Origin: Blattamonas nauphoetae | Lineage: Eukaryota > Preaxostyla > Oxymonadida | Assembly: GCA_033064195.1 (NCBI GenBank) | Contig: JARBJD010000168.1 | Location: forward strand, 94,725-158,724 | Direction of reading: 5' to 3' | DNA length: 64,000 bases | Shown: piece by piece, positions 45,118 through 57,100 of the stretch | Layout: each line of letters opens with the position of its first letter | Position numbering within the stretch: position 1 is the first letter of the stretch | The notes under the pieces: generated by a model | Databases searched by the model: none | What the model was told of the DNA's origin: nothing | Seen by the model: only the letters and a program-made list of their open reading frames with translations | Made by a program: the position numbers and the translations under genes

Positions 45118-46586
45118 TTATGGGGAAGAGGGGGAGGGTGTGGGAGGGGTTGTGGGGAGCGAGACCAACTTTGGGGCTGGCTTCGAGTGTTGCGGCGAGC
45201 GCATCCCATTCCCGCGCGAGAACCGGTGCATCGTCACAAGAACAGGACTCGGTGGCTCGTTCAAGTTCGCGTGGTCCTTCGGAGGCGAAAGGGGGTTTGT
45301 GAGTGTGGGCGACGAGGGGCGAGAGCGGTCTGTGTTGCTGTCCGCTGCCGACGGAGGGGTGTGCGGTGTGGGCGAGAAGAGCGGCAGGAAGTGCTGGTCT
45401 GTGTACAATGAGAGCGGGGTGGGGTTCAGTTCAATCACCGACTCGCTTTCTTCGTTCGTCGCGCACGTCGGCGAATCAACACGCGACGAGGAGGCCAGCG
45501 AATCCAGTGACGCTGCGGACGAGACTTGTGAGAGTGTGGGCGGCCGGGCATGCCGTTCGGGAGTGGTGCCCGGCCGATCCTTGCCGTCGGAGGGCGTTTT
45601 GTTCGATTGTCCGAAGAGCTGACAGTTTCGGTTTCCAGCTTCCATCAATTCCAGAATCGTCGCATGCCCCAACAATTGTGCGGGCACATTCTGAACATTA
45701 ATCTGCGGCACGTCCAATCCGAGTGGAGTGTAGGTTCGGCAAGCGCTGGTCAGCGGCGGGCGACACGCGAAAGAAGCGGGCTCGTTTTCGCCAACTTCAG
45801 CGGCATTCGGTGTCTCCTCGCATCGCCGGACTGCAGAATCGATCCCGCTGGCTCCGTCCCACTTGTCGGTTCACTCGTCTGCGGTCGTTTCGTCGACGAG
45901 CTCGATTTCGGTTTCACGACACACGGCGCCAGTGAGCAGGGGAACTTCACTTTCGGAGCAGTACGCACACTCGGCGCAGACTGAGCCAGTCGCACTGCCT
46001 GGTTGAACGACGTGTTGTGCAGAGTGAACGATTCCTGCAAAAGACGAGGCGTTTGCACAAGACGATTAATCACTCCAGCATGCTTCCTCAACCCCGAAAC
46101 GAACGATCCCTTCATCCGAGTCCGCCGGCTCAGCGACGTCACTTCCATCGCAAGCTCCACTCACCAACTGTAGCGCTGAATCAGAAAAATCGACTCAATC
46201 AGCATCACGCGGTTGTGCCCTTGAGGTGAATGAACCAGGATCACCCCGTCACCATCAAGTGCTTTGTCAAGAAAGCTGCACACACGGCTCACATGTTTCG
46301 CTGGCGATGCCAAGAATGTCGTTCCAGTTCCACAGATCACCACATGAGTGATTCGTTGCGTGTTCAGATACTGGCGAACGAGGAGAATGACGGCGAGAAG
46401 AAAACGAACAGCAATCGAAGAAGCGGCATCCTCATTCACCAAAAACAATTGAGGCATCAGCTTAGACACAGGCGTGGGTGGAGTACGTCGGCTAATCACA
46501 TTGACTGTGACGTGCATGTTGTGATAGTTGCTGTTCCAGTGAGGATGAACTGTGTCTGAAAGAGTGCGCGATGGAGAGTACGCCAA
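45118..46586 (-). CDS. dual-specificity-phosphatase-like gene lacking the catalytic Cys, copy 2
   Basis: Same as 18,642-20,109. DSP core on 46,586-46,161 with HSPQGHNR at the signature position. Then come the C-terminal helix (46,160-45,750) and a Pro/Ser-rich tail (45,717-45,118), which in this copy is open for 199 codons to a clean stop because of one extra G in a G run near 45,295. Confidence 0.5.
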
Positions 46587-46637
46587 AAGTTGTCTCGGAG
46601 GTTGTTGAGCAGGATGTGTATGTGCAGGCGGTGACTG

Positions 46638-47914
46638 TCACATCGAAAGATGGGCCTGAAGCTGACATTTTGACAGACTTCCTTGACATCGAGTGTGAGA
46701 TGAGGAGTGATGAGTAGTCGTAGGCGGAGATGAAAATCCATTCTCCAGATCGTCCGCTCGAACACTGACAGATTTTATCGAATTTTGAGTCGATGACAAG
46801 ACTTGAAGGTGGGAATTTGGATGGACATGAAATCGAGATCCCTCTGCCGTCATGTGTGGAGGATCACGTGGAGAACGAGCATTCTCTGATGATGGGAAGA
46901 TGGTCAGAGAGGCAGTGGGGGAGATCAGAGATCCGACAGACGCGGATGACAGGGTCGATGGAAGAACGACGATCAGTTTGGAGAATGCCAGATCATCCAC
47001 ACACATTGACGTTCGTGGCAGCAAAGAGGTCAGATATGAGGCTGTGAGTCCGCTGGGGTCCAGGAACAGCGCCGCTCCATTCGCGGTAGCTGAACTGTCA
47101 GAAAATATTGTCGAGGTGATGGAGAGTTGTCCGCCTGTGACTGACCGAGAGAGCTCCTCCATTTGCAGCTGAACACGGCGCGAAGATCGAACTGGCAATG
47201 GTTTCTACCTTATCAGTGCCGATTGTTCCACTCAGGGCTTAGCCCGACCCAATCGAGACGAGAGAGGTGAACGAGCAGCTTGACATGGCCATGAATCCAT
47301 TTTGGTCAATGTTAGTGTCTCGCTTGTTTCAGTGAAGGCAGAGTCCACAGACAGTGTGATTGTGCGGCAAGTCGCGTCAGAGTTGACAGTGACGGTGATG
47401 CTCAACTGACCCGCCGCGGTGGTGGCTGTTTTAGATCTTGAAACACATTGACATAAACGACTGAAAGAGACACGGATTCAGTTAGTGTGGCATCGATGAG
47501 AGATGAGCTCGTTGACCCACAATCGGTGAAGGGAGAGGAAGAGAACGTCACTGTTCCAGTTGACTTTGTGATCGAGAAAAGGGTGGTTGTTGACGTCAGA
47601 TCGTTGATGATCGTCGTTGTGAAAGCTACATTGCCTATGGACGTGACGGCGAAGAGAGAAGAATGTGCAGTTGGACTGAGCGAGGCAAGCGTGTATGAAG
47701 AGATGGAGAGTGTTGCTGTTGATATGTGGGAGAGTATTGGTGAAACAGTGCAAGTCGTGAACGAGCACAGTCTTTTCTTGTTCAAAGAAAGCGAGATTTT
47801 GCCTTCCTGTGAACATCTGAGCCTTATCACGGGGCGGACGTCCTCGCCAAAGTGGAGGAAATGATCGATGCAGTGGACGTCGAAATCGTAAGCCCAGCCA
47901 TCGCCTCCTGACAC
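46638..47914 (-). pseudogene. beta-helix surface-protein fragment, copy 2
   Basis: Equivalent of 20,162-21,439; a one-base difference in a G run near 46,918 leaves 47,198-46,638 as one longer open frame (186 codons) than in copy 1. Rung-like text GGQLSITSTIFSDSSATANG is intact. Confidence 0.5.
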
Positions 47915-48258
47915 TCACACCATCTTGTTCGACAGGATGTCGCTGTTCTTCCAGAGTTGATTGATGATGTCAAGATCATCGTAGTAGTCGACGAGGGATT
48001 GGAAATCAGCAGCAACCTTCTCAGCTCGTTCGCCAGCCTTCTCGCCGTCTGATCCTTCTTCCCGCGTGTTGGCGACTTCGACTGAATTTGTGTCGGTGCC
48101 ACATTCATCGGATATGTCGGAATCGACAAATAGAAACGCCAGTTGTGGACAGCATCGGCTGATCCTGTCTACTCCATCAGAATGCGAGGGTCAGTCTCGT
48201 AATGCGGGAACCACACAATGTGTGCGTTGAGGGCAACTTGATGGGAGTTGGAGGACAT
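47915..48258 (-). other. possible two-exon captured gene piece, copy 2
   Basis: Equivalent of 21,440-21,783. Confidence 0.35.
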
Positions 48259-48526
48259 GGGAAGAAAGTAGGGAAGTGGAAGATTGGGGTTTGTAGAAGG
48301 AGGGTTGGGTGAAGTGGTGGATGTCTTCCTGTGGGTATCTTTGGTGCGAGATTGGCTCGGATTGATGTGTTGTTTCTGACTGTTTTTGATTGGTGTATGT
48401 GGGAGGCAGTGCGAAAGAACCAGAAAAATCTCGTTCGGTTAGCTGGTTGGCGCGAGATGTGGCATATTCTTCATCGAATGGCTGATTCTCTGATTGTTGC
48501 AGTGGACGACGATATGACTGGGAATT

Positions 48527-49455
48527 CTACGTGACAATGGCAGCAGACGATTGTTGTGGAAACTGTGGGTTGATGTGCTGTTGCTGTTGGTTCACAAAAC
48601 CCTCCCTGTTTGAGAGGGAGTCGGGCTTCTGTTTGGCATACCGCTTTGCCTGTAAACGGACAGTGCTGTGCTCGTTCTGAGAAAGGAAGGGAGAGAAGTA
48701 CTTTTGTTGATCTGGGAAGGCAACAACAACTCGTCCAGAATCGACAAGCGGGTTCTGGACATCGTTGACCTTGTCTGGAGGGTGTTCGTGTTTGTTTCGA
48801 TTCTCAAGGGCTTTAACATGAGAATGGAGGGGATACGTCATAACATCGTCTGAGTAGAGAGGTGGGAGTCGAGTATCTTCCGCTTGCTCCTGTTGTGAGT
48901 GCATCAGAGATCTGATGGTCATCGGGAACTCCTGACTGGGCACATCTGCTTGGACATCTTCAAAAACAAGCACTTGTTGATTGTATGTCGGTTGCTGCTG
49001 ACGAGGAGGATATTGATGGGCGAGAGATTCCACGATGATGGGATAGAACTCGTCCGAGTTGTAATTCTGGTCCCTCATCGAAGGATGCTGCCAATAGTGC
49101 ATGTGGCGAGGTCGAGGACGCCCAGACATTCCCATTTGTGTTGAGGGAGTCTTTTCAATGTCATCACCTGGCTGTTGGGGAAGACGTCGACGATGCTGTC
49201 GGGGTGACGTTCTTGACGATGCAAATGGGGATTGAGAATCGTCCCCCTCGACACCATCCATAAGGTCGTCATGGGGAAGGGATTTAAATTGAGTTCAAAG
49301 TTTGTCGGCTTGACAGGGACATAGATGAATCCATTCCGTTCGATCGGAAGAGGATAGTTATGTGTCGTGTGATCTCGACCGTATTCAGGAAAGATATCGA
49401 GGAATGGAGGATTTCGAGTCGTTTGGTTATGTTAGTTAATACAGTGTCGCATTTG
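48527..49455 (-). CDS. Gln/Pro/Ser-rich protein gene, copy 2
   Basis: Equivalent of 22,052-22,980, with the same 244-codon frame (49,261-48,527) and upstream exon candidate. Confidence 0.45.
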
Positions 49456-49996
49456 CATCAGAATACAACGAGTTTTTCATCATCTTTTGATTTGTTGTGT
49501 GGATGAAAGGTATGCCATATTTGCATGCACAGAGGAGAGATTATCTGATTCAGAAACCTGAATTGATTGATGAGACTTCGCTATTGATTATTGTTGAGGA
49601 TCTGATTGACAATCCAATGTGGACACAGTTAGTAGGCATGGATTTCGCTGGAAAATGACAAGGGACCCACATTTCTCGAGAGTGATCTAGGCCTGAGTGA
49701 AGATGAGTCGATGTCGAGTGTTTTTAACTCTTCTTTGAGTGTCCATTCTTCCTGTTCAATACACGGTTCCATTTTTCATCATGATCCAATCGCTCAGGAG
49801 GGGTCATCAAACAGTGAGATTCAGCATGTGTCATGGCTTGCCCAAGCATTCGAAAGGATGGGAAAGCCCTTCACCGTGTCCCTCAATCGTATCTGAGCGA
49901 TGAGAGGATGAGATTGTTAAAACACAATCAGAGATAGAGGCCTTTCTGACCGTCCAATCTTTCCAGACTCACAATGAAACTCGTCGCTTTCAGGAT

Positions 49997-50417
49997 ATAT
50001 ATCCTGTTGAAAGGGCGGTATACACCAGAGAGAGGAGAGTTAAAGAGAAAGTGGGATGATCCGATTCAAAAAAAGGCCAATTCAATCCAATTGTCGAACA
50101 TTACTCATCCGATCATGAATACTGCAATAATTTCACAAAAATATGAATGATCACGTCAGAAAAATCCTGTTAAGAAAAAAGTTGGAGATCCCGGGATTCG
50201 AACCTGGGACCCAACAGTGGAAGTCTTTGTATCTACCAACTCGTCCATTTGTACAATTTTTTTTTGATCAAATATCCACACCGATAAGGTTTAAAAAAAC
50301 CAACTTTTTTTGCAGATTTCCAACGGTCGTTCAGATTTCCAACGGTCGTTCAGAAAACCAACTGCAGTTCAGAAAACCAACTGCACTCGAGAAAACCAAC
50401 TTTAAATTGAGATGACC
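49997..50417 (-). repeat. right terminal inverted repeat, copy 2
   Basis: Matches 23,522-23,942. Confidence 0.9.
50183..50254 (-). ncRNA. tRNA-like module in right TIR, copy 2
   Basis: Identical to 23,708-23,779. Confidence 0.6.
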
Positions 50418-50893
50418 GTTTGTGATGGGATGGGGGAAGGAAGAGGGAAGTTTGTGATGGGATGGGGGAAGGAAGAGGGGAGTTTGTGATGGGATGGGGG
50501 AAGGAAGAGGGAAGTTTGTGATGGGATGGGGAAGGAAGAGGGGAGTTTGTGATGGGATGGGGGAAGGAAGAGGGAGTTTGTGATGGGATGGGGGAAGGAA
50601 GAGGGAGTTTGTGATGGGATGGGGGAAGGAAGAGGGGAGTTTGTGATGGGATGGGGGAAGGAAGAGGGGAGTTTGTGATGGGATGGGGAAGGAAGAGGGG
50701 AGTTTGTGATGGGATGGGGGAAGGAAGAGGGGAGTTTGTGATGGGATGGGGGAATGAAGAGGGGAGTTTGTGATGGGATGGGGGAAGGAAGAGGGGAGTT
50801 TGTGATGGGATGGGGGAAGGAAGAGGGGAGTTTGTGATGGGATGGGGGAAGGAAGAGGGGAGTTTGTGATGGGATGGGGGAGAAGATGAGGTA
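50418..50893 (+). repeat. 29-bp minisatellite, main array (~16 units)
   Basis: Units of the form GTTTGTGATGGGATGGGGGA plus AGGAAGAGG(G/A), 28-30 bp with small length changes. The first 9 bp double as the transposon's right target duplication. Because units are near 29 bp, the minus strand is open in two frames with a cycling Pro/Ser/His peptide; I regard these as by-products. Confidence 0.95.
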
Positions 50894-51198
50894 CACCAGT
50901 GATAGGGAGAGCAATACGAGGTGGATTTGAGGTGGGAAGCGGGTCATTCGAGGTTGATTGGAGGGGGAGAGCGGGTCGTTCGAGGTGGATTGGAGGTGTT
51001 AAGAGGGTCATTCGGGGTTGATTGGAGGGGAGAAGCGGGTCGTTCGAGGTGGATTTACAGAGCTGATGTGGTTGAACATATGAACGAAAACTGACTTGTG
51101 GGTTGATTGAGACCTTTGTTGTCTCTTAGTGTCGCATCCCAACACATTTTCTCCTCTGCTTCAAAGAATCCAATTTCCCATCATACATTCTCTCTGAG
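50894..51198. other. flank of minisatellite, degenerate GGTGGATTGGAGG-type repeats
   Basis: 50,920-51,060 has about four imperfect ~33-bp units containing CGGGTCGTTCGAGG or CGGGTCATTCGAGG; beyond that nothing is recognised. Confidence 0.5.
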
Positions 51199-54100
51199 AT
51201 GCAATCTATTTTAGAATACAACCGAAAGCCTCCTTCGACCATCAGTACTCATGGGGGGGAGATTCATGCCTTGTTGACAAGACAACATGAGAAAAATCCA
51301 GCTGCTCCCCTCATCAGGGCACTGGATAGCAGACATGACCTGCAGGAGGTAAAGCGGCAAGTCGAAGCTCATTATAATCGTTTGCTTTCTCTCATATTGA
51401 TTCTTTCTCTCCTTAGATAATTTCACCTCACTTTTGTCATCTCTTTCTCATTATTACAATGAAATGAGGAATAAAGATGAAAAAGTTCGATTAATGCAGT
51501 GCGTCTCGCAAGTCCAAACACTTCGCGAGACCAAAGCACTGGGGTTCGACGTCGAGGAGGGGGCGTTTAATTATGCCCGCTCCCGATTCGACAGAATCGG
51601 TGGGAAACCCCGAAAGCCCACTCGATGTCGACCAGCTTCGAAGCAGGTATTAGTACTCATTTTATTCACAATTTTTCACAGACCATCAACATTCACGACG
51701 ACATCGAATTAATGAAGGCGATAGAAGACAACACTTCGCCTAGTTGTGAAAACCAGGTCCGAAAGTCAAAAAAATCGACAAAAATTAGTTGCCTTCTTTT
51801 TCTTTTCATTCGTTTTTCATCAGCACCATCCATCGTCGATACACTGGACGATGACGATGTCGATTTCCTCCTCGCTTCTCCTCGTCTCACACAACAATCC
51901 ATTCCTCTTCCCTCACAATCTGATATGGTCACAATTCACAACAGAACGTCAGAAATCCGTCTCCTCGAAACAACCAAAAAGGACTTACATCACAAGCTCG
52001 TGGAACAGGGTAAAACAAGTATGTCATATTCTTCCTTTTTGGCTTGGGTCGGCATGTCCTCCTCCAAAAACCCGTGTCCTACGGGAGGACACGGGTTTTT
52101 GGCGCTTAATTAGGCGATGAGAGGGTTCAATTCAAAAAAGCATGTAGATGATGTGATACGATGTGTAGCATTACTTCTACAACACAAAATTCAATTTTAC
52201 GTTCATTTTATGTGAATCGGAAGCGAAAACGGTGAACTTTGTTCGAACAACAGAAATTGAAAAATGAAGGTCCGATCAAGATCTTGATTCGTCAAAATAC
52301 TCGACTCTGACCATCACCATTACAAATTGAGAAACATTGAAGACATTCATGTTGTTGTTTTGATGGATAATCAGATAAACACCGGATTAGAGGGCGGGAG
52401 CAGCGAATACTGACCTCGCATCTCAACGGCCGCTTCACCACTCCACTCGTCGAGAGGGCAGTCATTCTTCGTTCGGAAGTCAGTGTCTCACGACAGACAT
52501 GTTGTCTCCTCTTACGGCGTCAATGAAAGAGTCGGTGTCTCCAGCAGGAAGATCTGGCATTCTCACGGTAAGATGTTGGCTTCAATCACGGTGTAGTCAC
52601 GCACGCATCATGTGGATCGGTATGGCGAGGAAGGATATCTTTATTTTGAGGAGGACGAGGGGTGAGAGAGAGGTGCCACACTGACGCCAGATCTGAAGGG
52701 ATATGGTAAGAATGAGAAAGAATCAAGGAAAATATGAAAGGGAGACGAAAAAATAGCAAAAAGATGAGAAAGGCTCAGTAGTGAATGATTAAGGACGAAT
52801 GAAAAGTTGGTTAACTGAATCGACTTCAAACACATTTGTGCCCGCTTTCTTTGATTGTTCAGCATCCACCTTCCACTGATGTTTGAATAAGGCTCGTGAG
52901 ATCGTACAAAACCCGTTAATCGGCTTCTCTGCGAAGATCGACATAGATCCCATCAACACAGGTAGGATGCGACCAATGTGAAAGTATGACAGTTTCTGAG
53001 TAGGGAAAGGAAGAGGGAGAGTTGGTTGCAGATGAGGAGGAAAGAAAGACAAGAATCGTGGAATCGAGATCTTCATTGAAAATGGTTCAAAAATCGTCAA
53101 ATACTCCAAATTAACGAAGTAATGAGCATACATCGTTCACACCCGTTCATCTTTCCCCTTAATCCTCAGCACACAGCACACCACTCCCACAAGCAGCTCA
53201 ATCGCCCGTGCCCTCCTTATCCAATCATCATCGCTAACAAATACGAAAAGTCGCCACAACAGACAGTGTTGAGTTGATATCTTTGTCGGTTGGCGTTCCA
53301 GACGAATCGATCAGCTTCTGCGGCGCTGACATGAAGGCATTAGTTTGGATCAGAGTTTGCGGTGTCGTCAGCTCGACAGGAAGTGGGATAATCGTCCCGT
53401 TCTCCATAATTTGCGCTGTTTTGGATGTTTCGTCCATCCGAAGCGGGGTCACGAAGGGAACAGTGGAATCGGCAGCAGATCTCGCTGTCTGAGCGAGAGT
53501 GTCCTCAACGACCGAAATCCTTCGCTCACTCACTCACTCATCCTTCTCCCAACGCCATTTGCGACGATGAATTGACGATAGAGCGGTTGAGCGTGGAGTG
53601 CATGCGGAGGGAGGACGCGAGGGCGTCGTCAAAAGTTCGGAGCAGCGGGGTGAACGGGGTAAGGAGTATTTCGATGTAGTAGTGTGAGTGGGAGAGCAGC
53701 AGCTGGAGAGAGGGAGAGGAGGAAGCAATGAAAACAGAATTGGAACGACAAAGAATAAGAAAAGGCGTCGAAATCCAGAACGAAAGCTTCTCCTTCCACA
53801 CATATCATCGTTCATCCGTCGCTTCTCATCTGCTTTTCTTAGCTTGTGTGGCACGTAATTGATGTTCACAGCAAGTCTAAGTTCTCCCTCTTCGTGTTAT
53901 GATGATTGTGTTGCGTTGTAAGATAGACATGGCAAGTTAATGTGAAAAATGTCGGTGATTCCGAAAAGAGAACGAGAACGATTGCATTTTGGTGCTGTGT
54001 CAAAGAAGGATATCAAGGCGAGAAGATGAAAGTGAGGTCAGAATCAGGAGTTGGAAAACTGAAAGAGTGTCAAGATTCACAATAGCAAACCGGGTATTTC

Positions 54101-57100
54101 CGTTGTGGAGCCAATAGATACTCAAACAAGACACTTCCACGGAGAGAGATCATCAGAAGGCGAGAGATAATATCTACAACATTCCCAACAACACTATGCC
54201 GGCGAGAAACCTGAAATGAAGAGCAATAGGTGAGGATAAGGAGAGAGAGAGGAAATTGGAGAAAGAACAACCTCCGAGAGTAAGGAGGGGAGACGGTGCA
54301 TAGACATGATATGGAACCTTCTCCTCCAAATAACGAGAGGAAAACAAAAAAGAACAGAAGACGGAAAGTCACATGAGAAGTTTATCTCCCCCTGATCACA
54401 TACTGGACAGGGAAGGAGCACATGGAGGGGAGGGGGCGTGCGGGGAGGTGGTTGGGGGAGGGGAGCGCGTGTGAGGATGTGGTTGGGGGAGGGGAGCGCG
54501 TTTCGGAGTGGAGTGCGAAAGGAGACGGTTGGGGGTGGAGCGAGTGGTGAGGCGGGTTCCGATGGGAGGGAAGCGGGCCGGTACATCTGACTTATATTTC
54601 CAGCTTCACATCTGGCTCGACCAAGCTATCCATTTCATCTAACTAAAGATAAATTGGTTACGAAGAGGGAAAAAAAAGCGAGAAGGATACATTGGTTCGA
54701 AGGCCGGCATATCTCATTTCAATTTTCCCACTTCACAAATCAGTACGATCAAGCTATCCATTCCTCCAACTAAAGAGCAAGAGGTCAAAAGATGAGAGAA
54801 CAGAGACAGAGACACGCATACTTAAGGATGAAAGGTACATCATTCGAACCGCAGTTTCGGAGTTTGTGGAATTATGTGTGGAGACATGGGATGTGCGGCA
54901 GATTGTGCAAATTGTTTTGAAAACAAAGTCGATGTGATAATACACAAAGGGAATGCATCCCACCGACTTTGTGTATGTTTTATTTCCTATATTCTGAAAG
55001 GGGAATGAGTTCGATGAAAGCGACCATTTTGTGCATAGTCCCAGAGAGTGGTCTGTGGGAGGAGTCAAAGAAATGACAGGATGAGTCCGCGAGAGAGACG
55101 GAGGACGAGTGTTGGTTGGAAGTCCTTCCCTTCCAAATGAAGATTGTGTTCTCATCTGAAGGGAATGAATGTGGGGGAACTCAAACGGTCTGGAGGCAAT
55201 TATCTGGTGGAGGCTGGGAGGAAATGAGAAAATGGGATTGTGATATGACCACGAAACTTGGACGAGTTAGATGCTTCGGGCTAGTTCACCTGAGAGTCAT
55301 CTGGTTCTTTCCTTCTGTCATTTTTGTCTTGAGCTTTCTCGAGTCGTTTATGTAGTCCGATTCTGTGAATTGCTAGAAGCAGCTCGGGCTTTGTGTGATA
55401 CCTTGTTGTGCCAATTGTTCTTCTCATTCGTGCAATTTCTCGCTCGCAGGATGCTTCGGATGCAGGGGTGACTTGTAGTGCACACGCAAAAAGTGAAAAT
55501 TGAGCGATCAGTTTGGCGTTGAGGAGAGTCTCGTTCTGAGAGAAAAGAATCGAATTAAATTCATTGATCCGGGCATTTTCACGCCAAAAATCGTAACAGC
55601 TTTCGTTTAGTGAGTGATCATACGGAAACCGTTGGCGTCCTTCCAGCCATCCCGCATAGATGCTCACCAGCTTGGAAATCGTAGCACCATCTTGAATGGA
55701 CAATGATTCTCGCAACATCTCCCGTAACATGTGATAGATTTCAACTTTCCACTGTCGATTTTGAATTGACAGAAGAACTGAATTCATCCCCATAGGCGAT
55801 CCATTTTCGGCAGGTGTGATTCCATCATCGGCAATCGTCGTATCATCCAGATCGATTTGCATAGTTTCTTCATACTGCGCTGGTCCAATGTGATCCTGAG
55901 CGTGGTGTGATTGACCATCATCTTCGACATCAATGATTTCTGTTTCAATTTTCGTTTGTGATTCTTGATATTGTCTGGAACGGGGAACATCTTTTTTTTG
56001 TGAATAGTCTGGGTCCACTCGCCATTCTTCACTATCTTCTGTCCTCGTCATCATCATACATTCTTTGCACGGCGATGGCCATTTTTTGGAGACATCTTCT
56101 TCGAGTTGGACTAGTTTCTTCCTGTGAGGTCAATAAAGGTTTGCGTTATTGGTGGGTGATGCGACGATGGGAATTGATAGTTCTGTGAAGGTTTCTGAAA
56201 AGACATCAGTGGAAAATTGTGTGAATTGGTGGATTCCGGAAAAATCAGGAGAGGATCTCTCTGAAAGAATGTCCTCCCATAGAAGGTTGTGGTGAATGCA
56301 AGGAGGGAAAGTAAACCAGCATCGTCGTCAAGGCATCTCGAAAAAATATCCTCCATAGATGCATGGATTGCGCTGCACCATTCTGGAGATGACGAATGCG
56401 CGATAGTCCACAAAGTCCCTAAATGATTCATGAGTTGAATAAGAATCGGAAAAACGTCAGCGAGACTGGCGTCATCGCTCTCCATTACTAGAACGCATTG
56501 ATGGAGGGGAATTGTCAACAAAAACAATGCTTCGACTTCGTCTAGAGAAGTTTCGTCTATTCCCAGTTGGATATTGTTTTGAAAGATTTTGCGTTGCTTG
56601 GAGATCCAGATAAGCATAGGAGCAATGGAAATCCAGCGATGGTCCATAAATGAAGGTGGGCGAGTTGAAAACAGTTGGATAACGTTGTTGTGTTGACAAC
56701 GATTGATGATATCTTTTGCCGTGGAGTGCGCATTTCGAATTGTCGAGTTTGATTCATAGCTGTTCTTGTATGCGAGATGCATGAGGTGTACCATACACCT
56801 TGAGTGAAATGGTTGAAAGATGAGCGGTTGAGTGAGATGTTGTGTATAATGGTTTCGCTCAGAACGATTTTGAAGGCCGCATACAGATGAAAAGCCACGA
56901 TAGCCATCTGTCACAATTGATAGAACAAGGGTTTTGAGTTGAGATAGAGTGTCAATTGTTGAACCGATTGATGCAGCTAATATCTCGTTCGTGTGCCGAT
57001 TTTGGTCCAAATTGTACAAAAGTGGTGGGGAATCTTCCTGAGAGTTCAAGACAACGAAGACATTGTATGATTTGTGTGCTGTTGTTCCACTGTCGATTGC

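Larger units (their letters stand above)
42312..50417. mobile_element. Pack-MULE-like DNA transposon, copy 2 (8106 bp)
   Basis: Same ends, TIRs and internal order as 15,839-23,942, in the same orientation. By eye the two copies differ only by a few one- or two-base length changes in homopolymers or CT runs, net +2 bp. This implies a very recent common origin or sequence exchange, or assembly/sequencing noise in homopolymers. It is inserted in the minisatellite upstream of the minus-strand gene. Confidence 0.85.

Noticed and set aside
50418-50893. CRISPR array
   Set aside because: Units are contiguous 29-bp repeats without unique spacers, in a eukaryotic context.
50331-51011. Pro/Ser/His-rich 226-codon protein on the minus strand
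   Set aside because: It is the translation of the 29-bp minisatellite; two frames are open at once, which argues for a by-product of the repeat.
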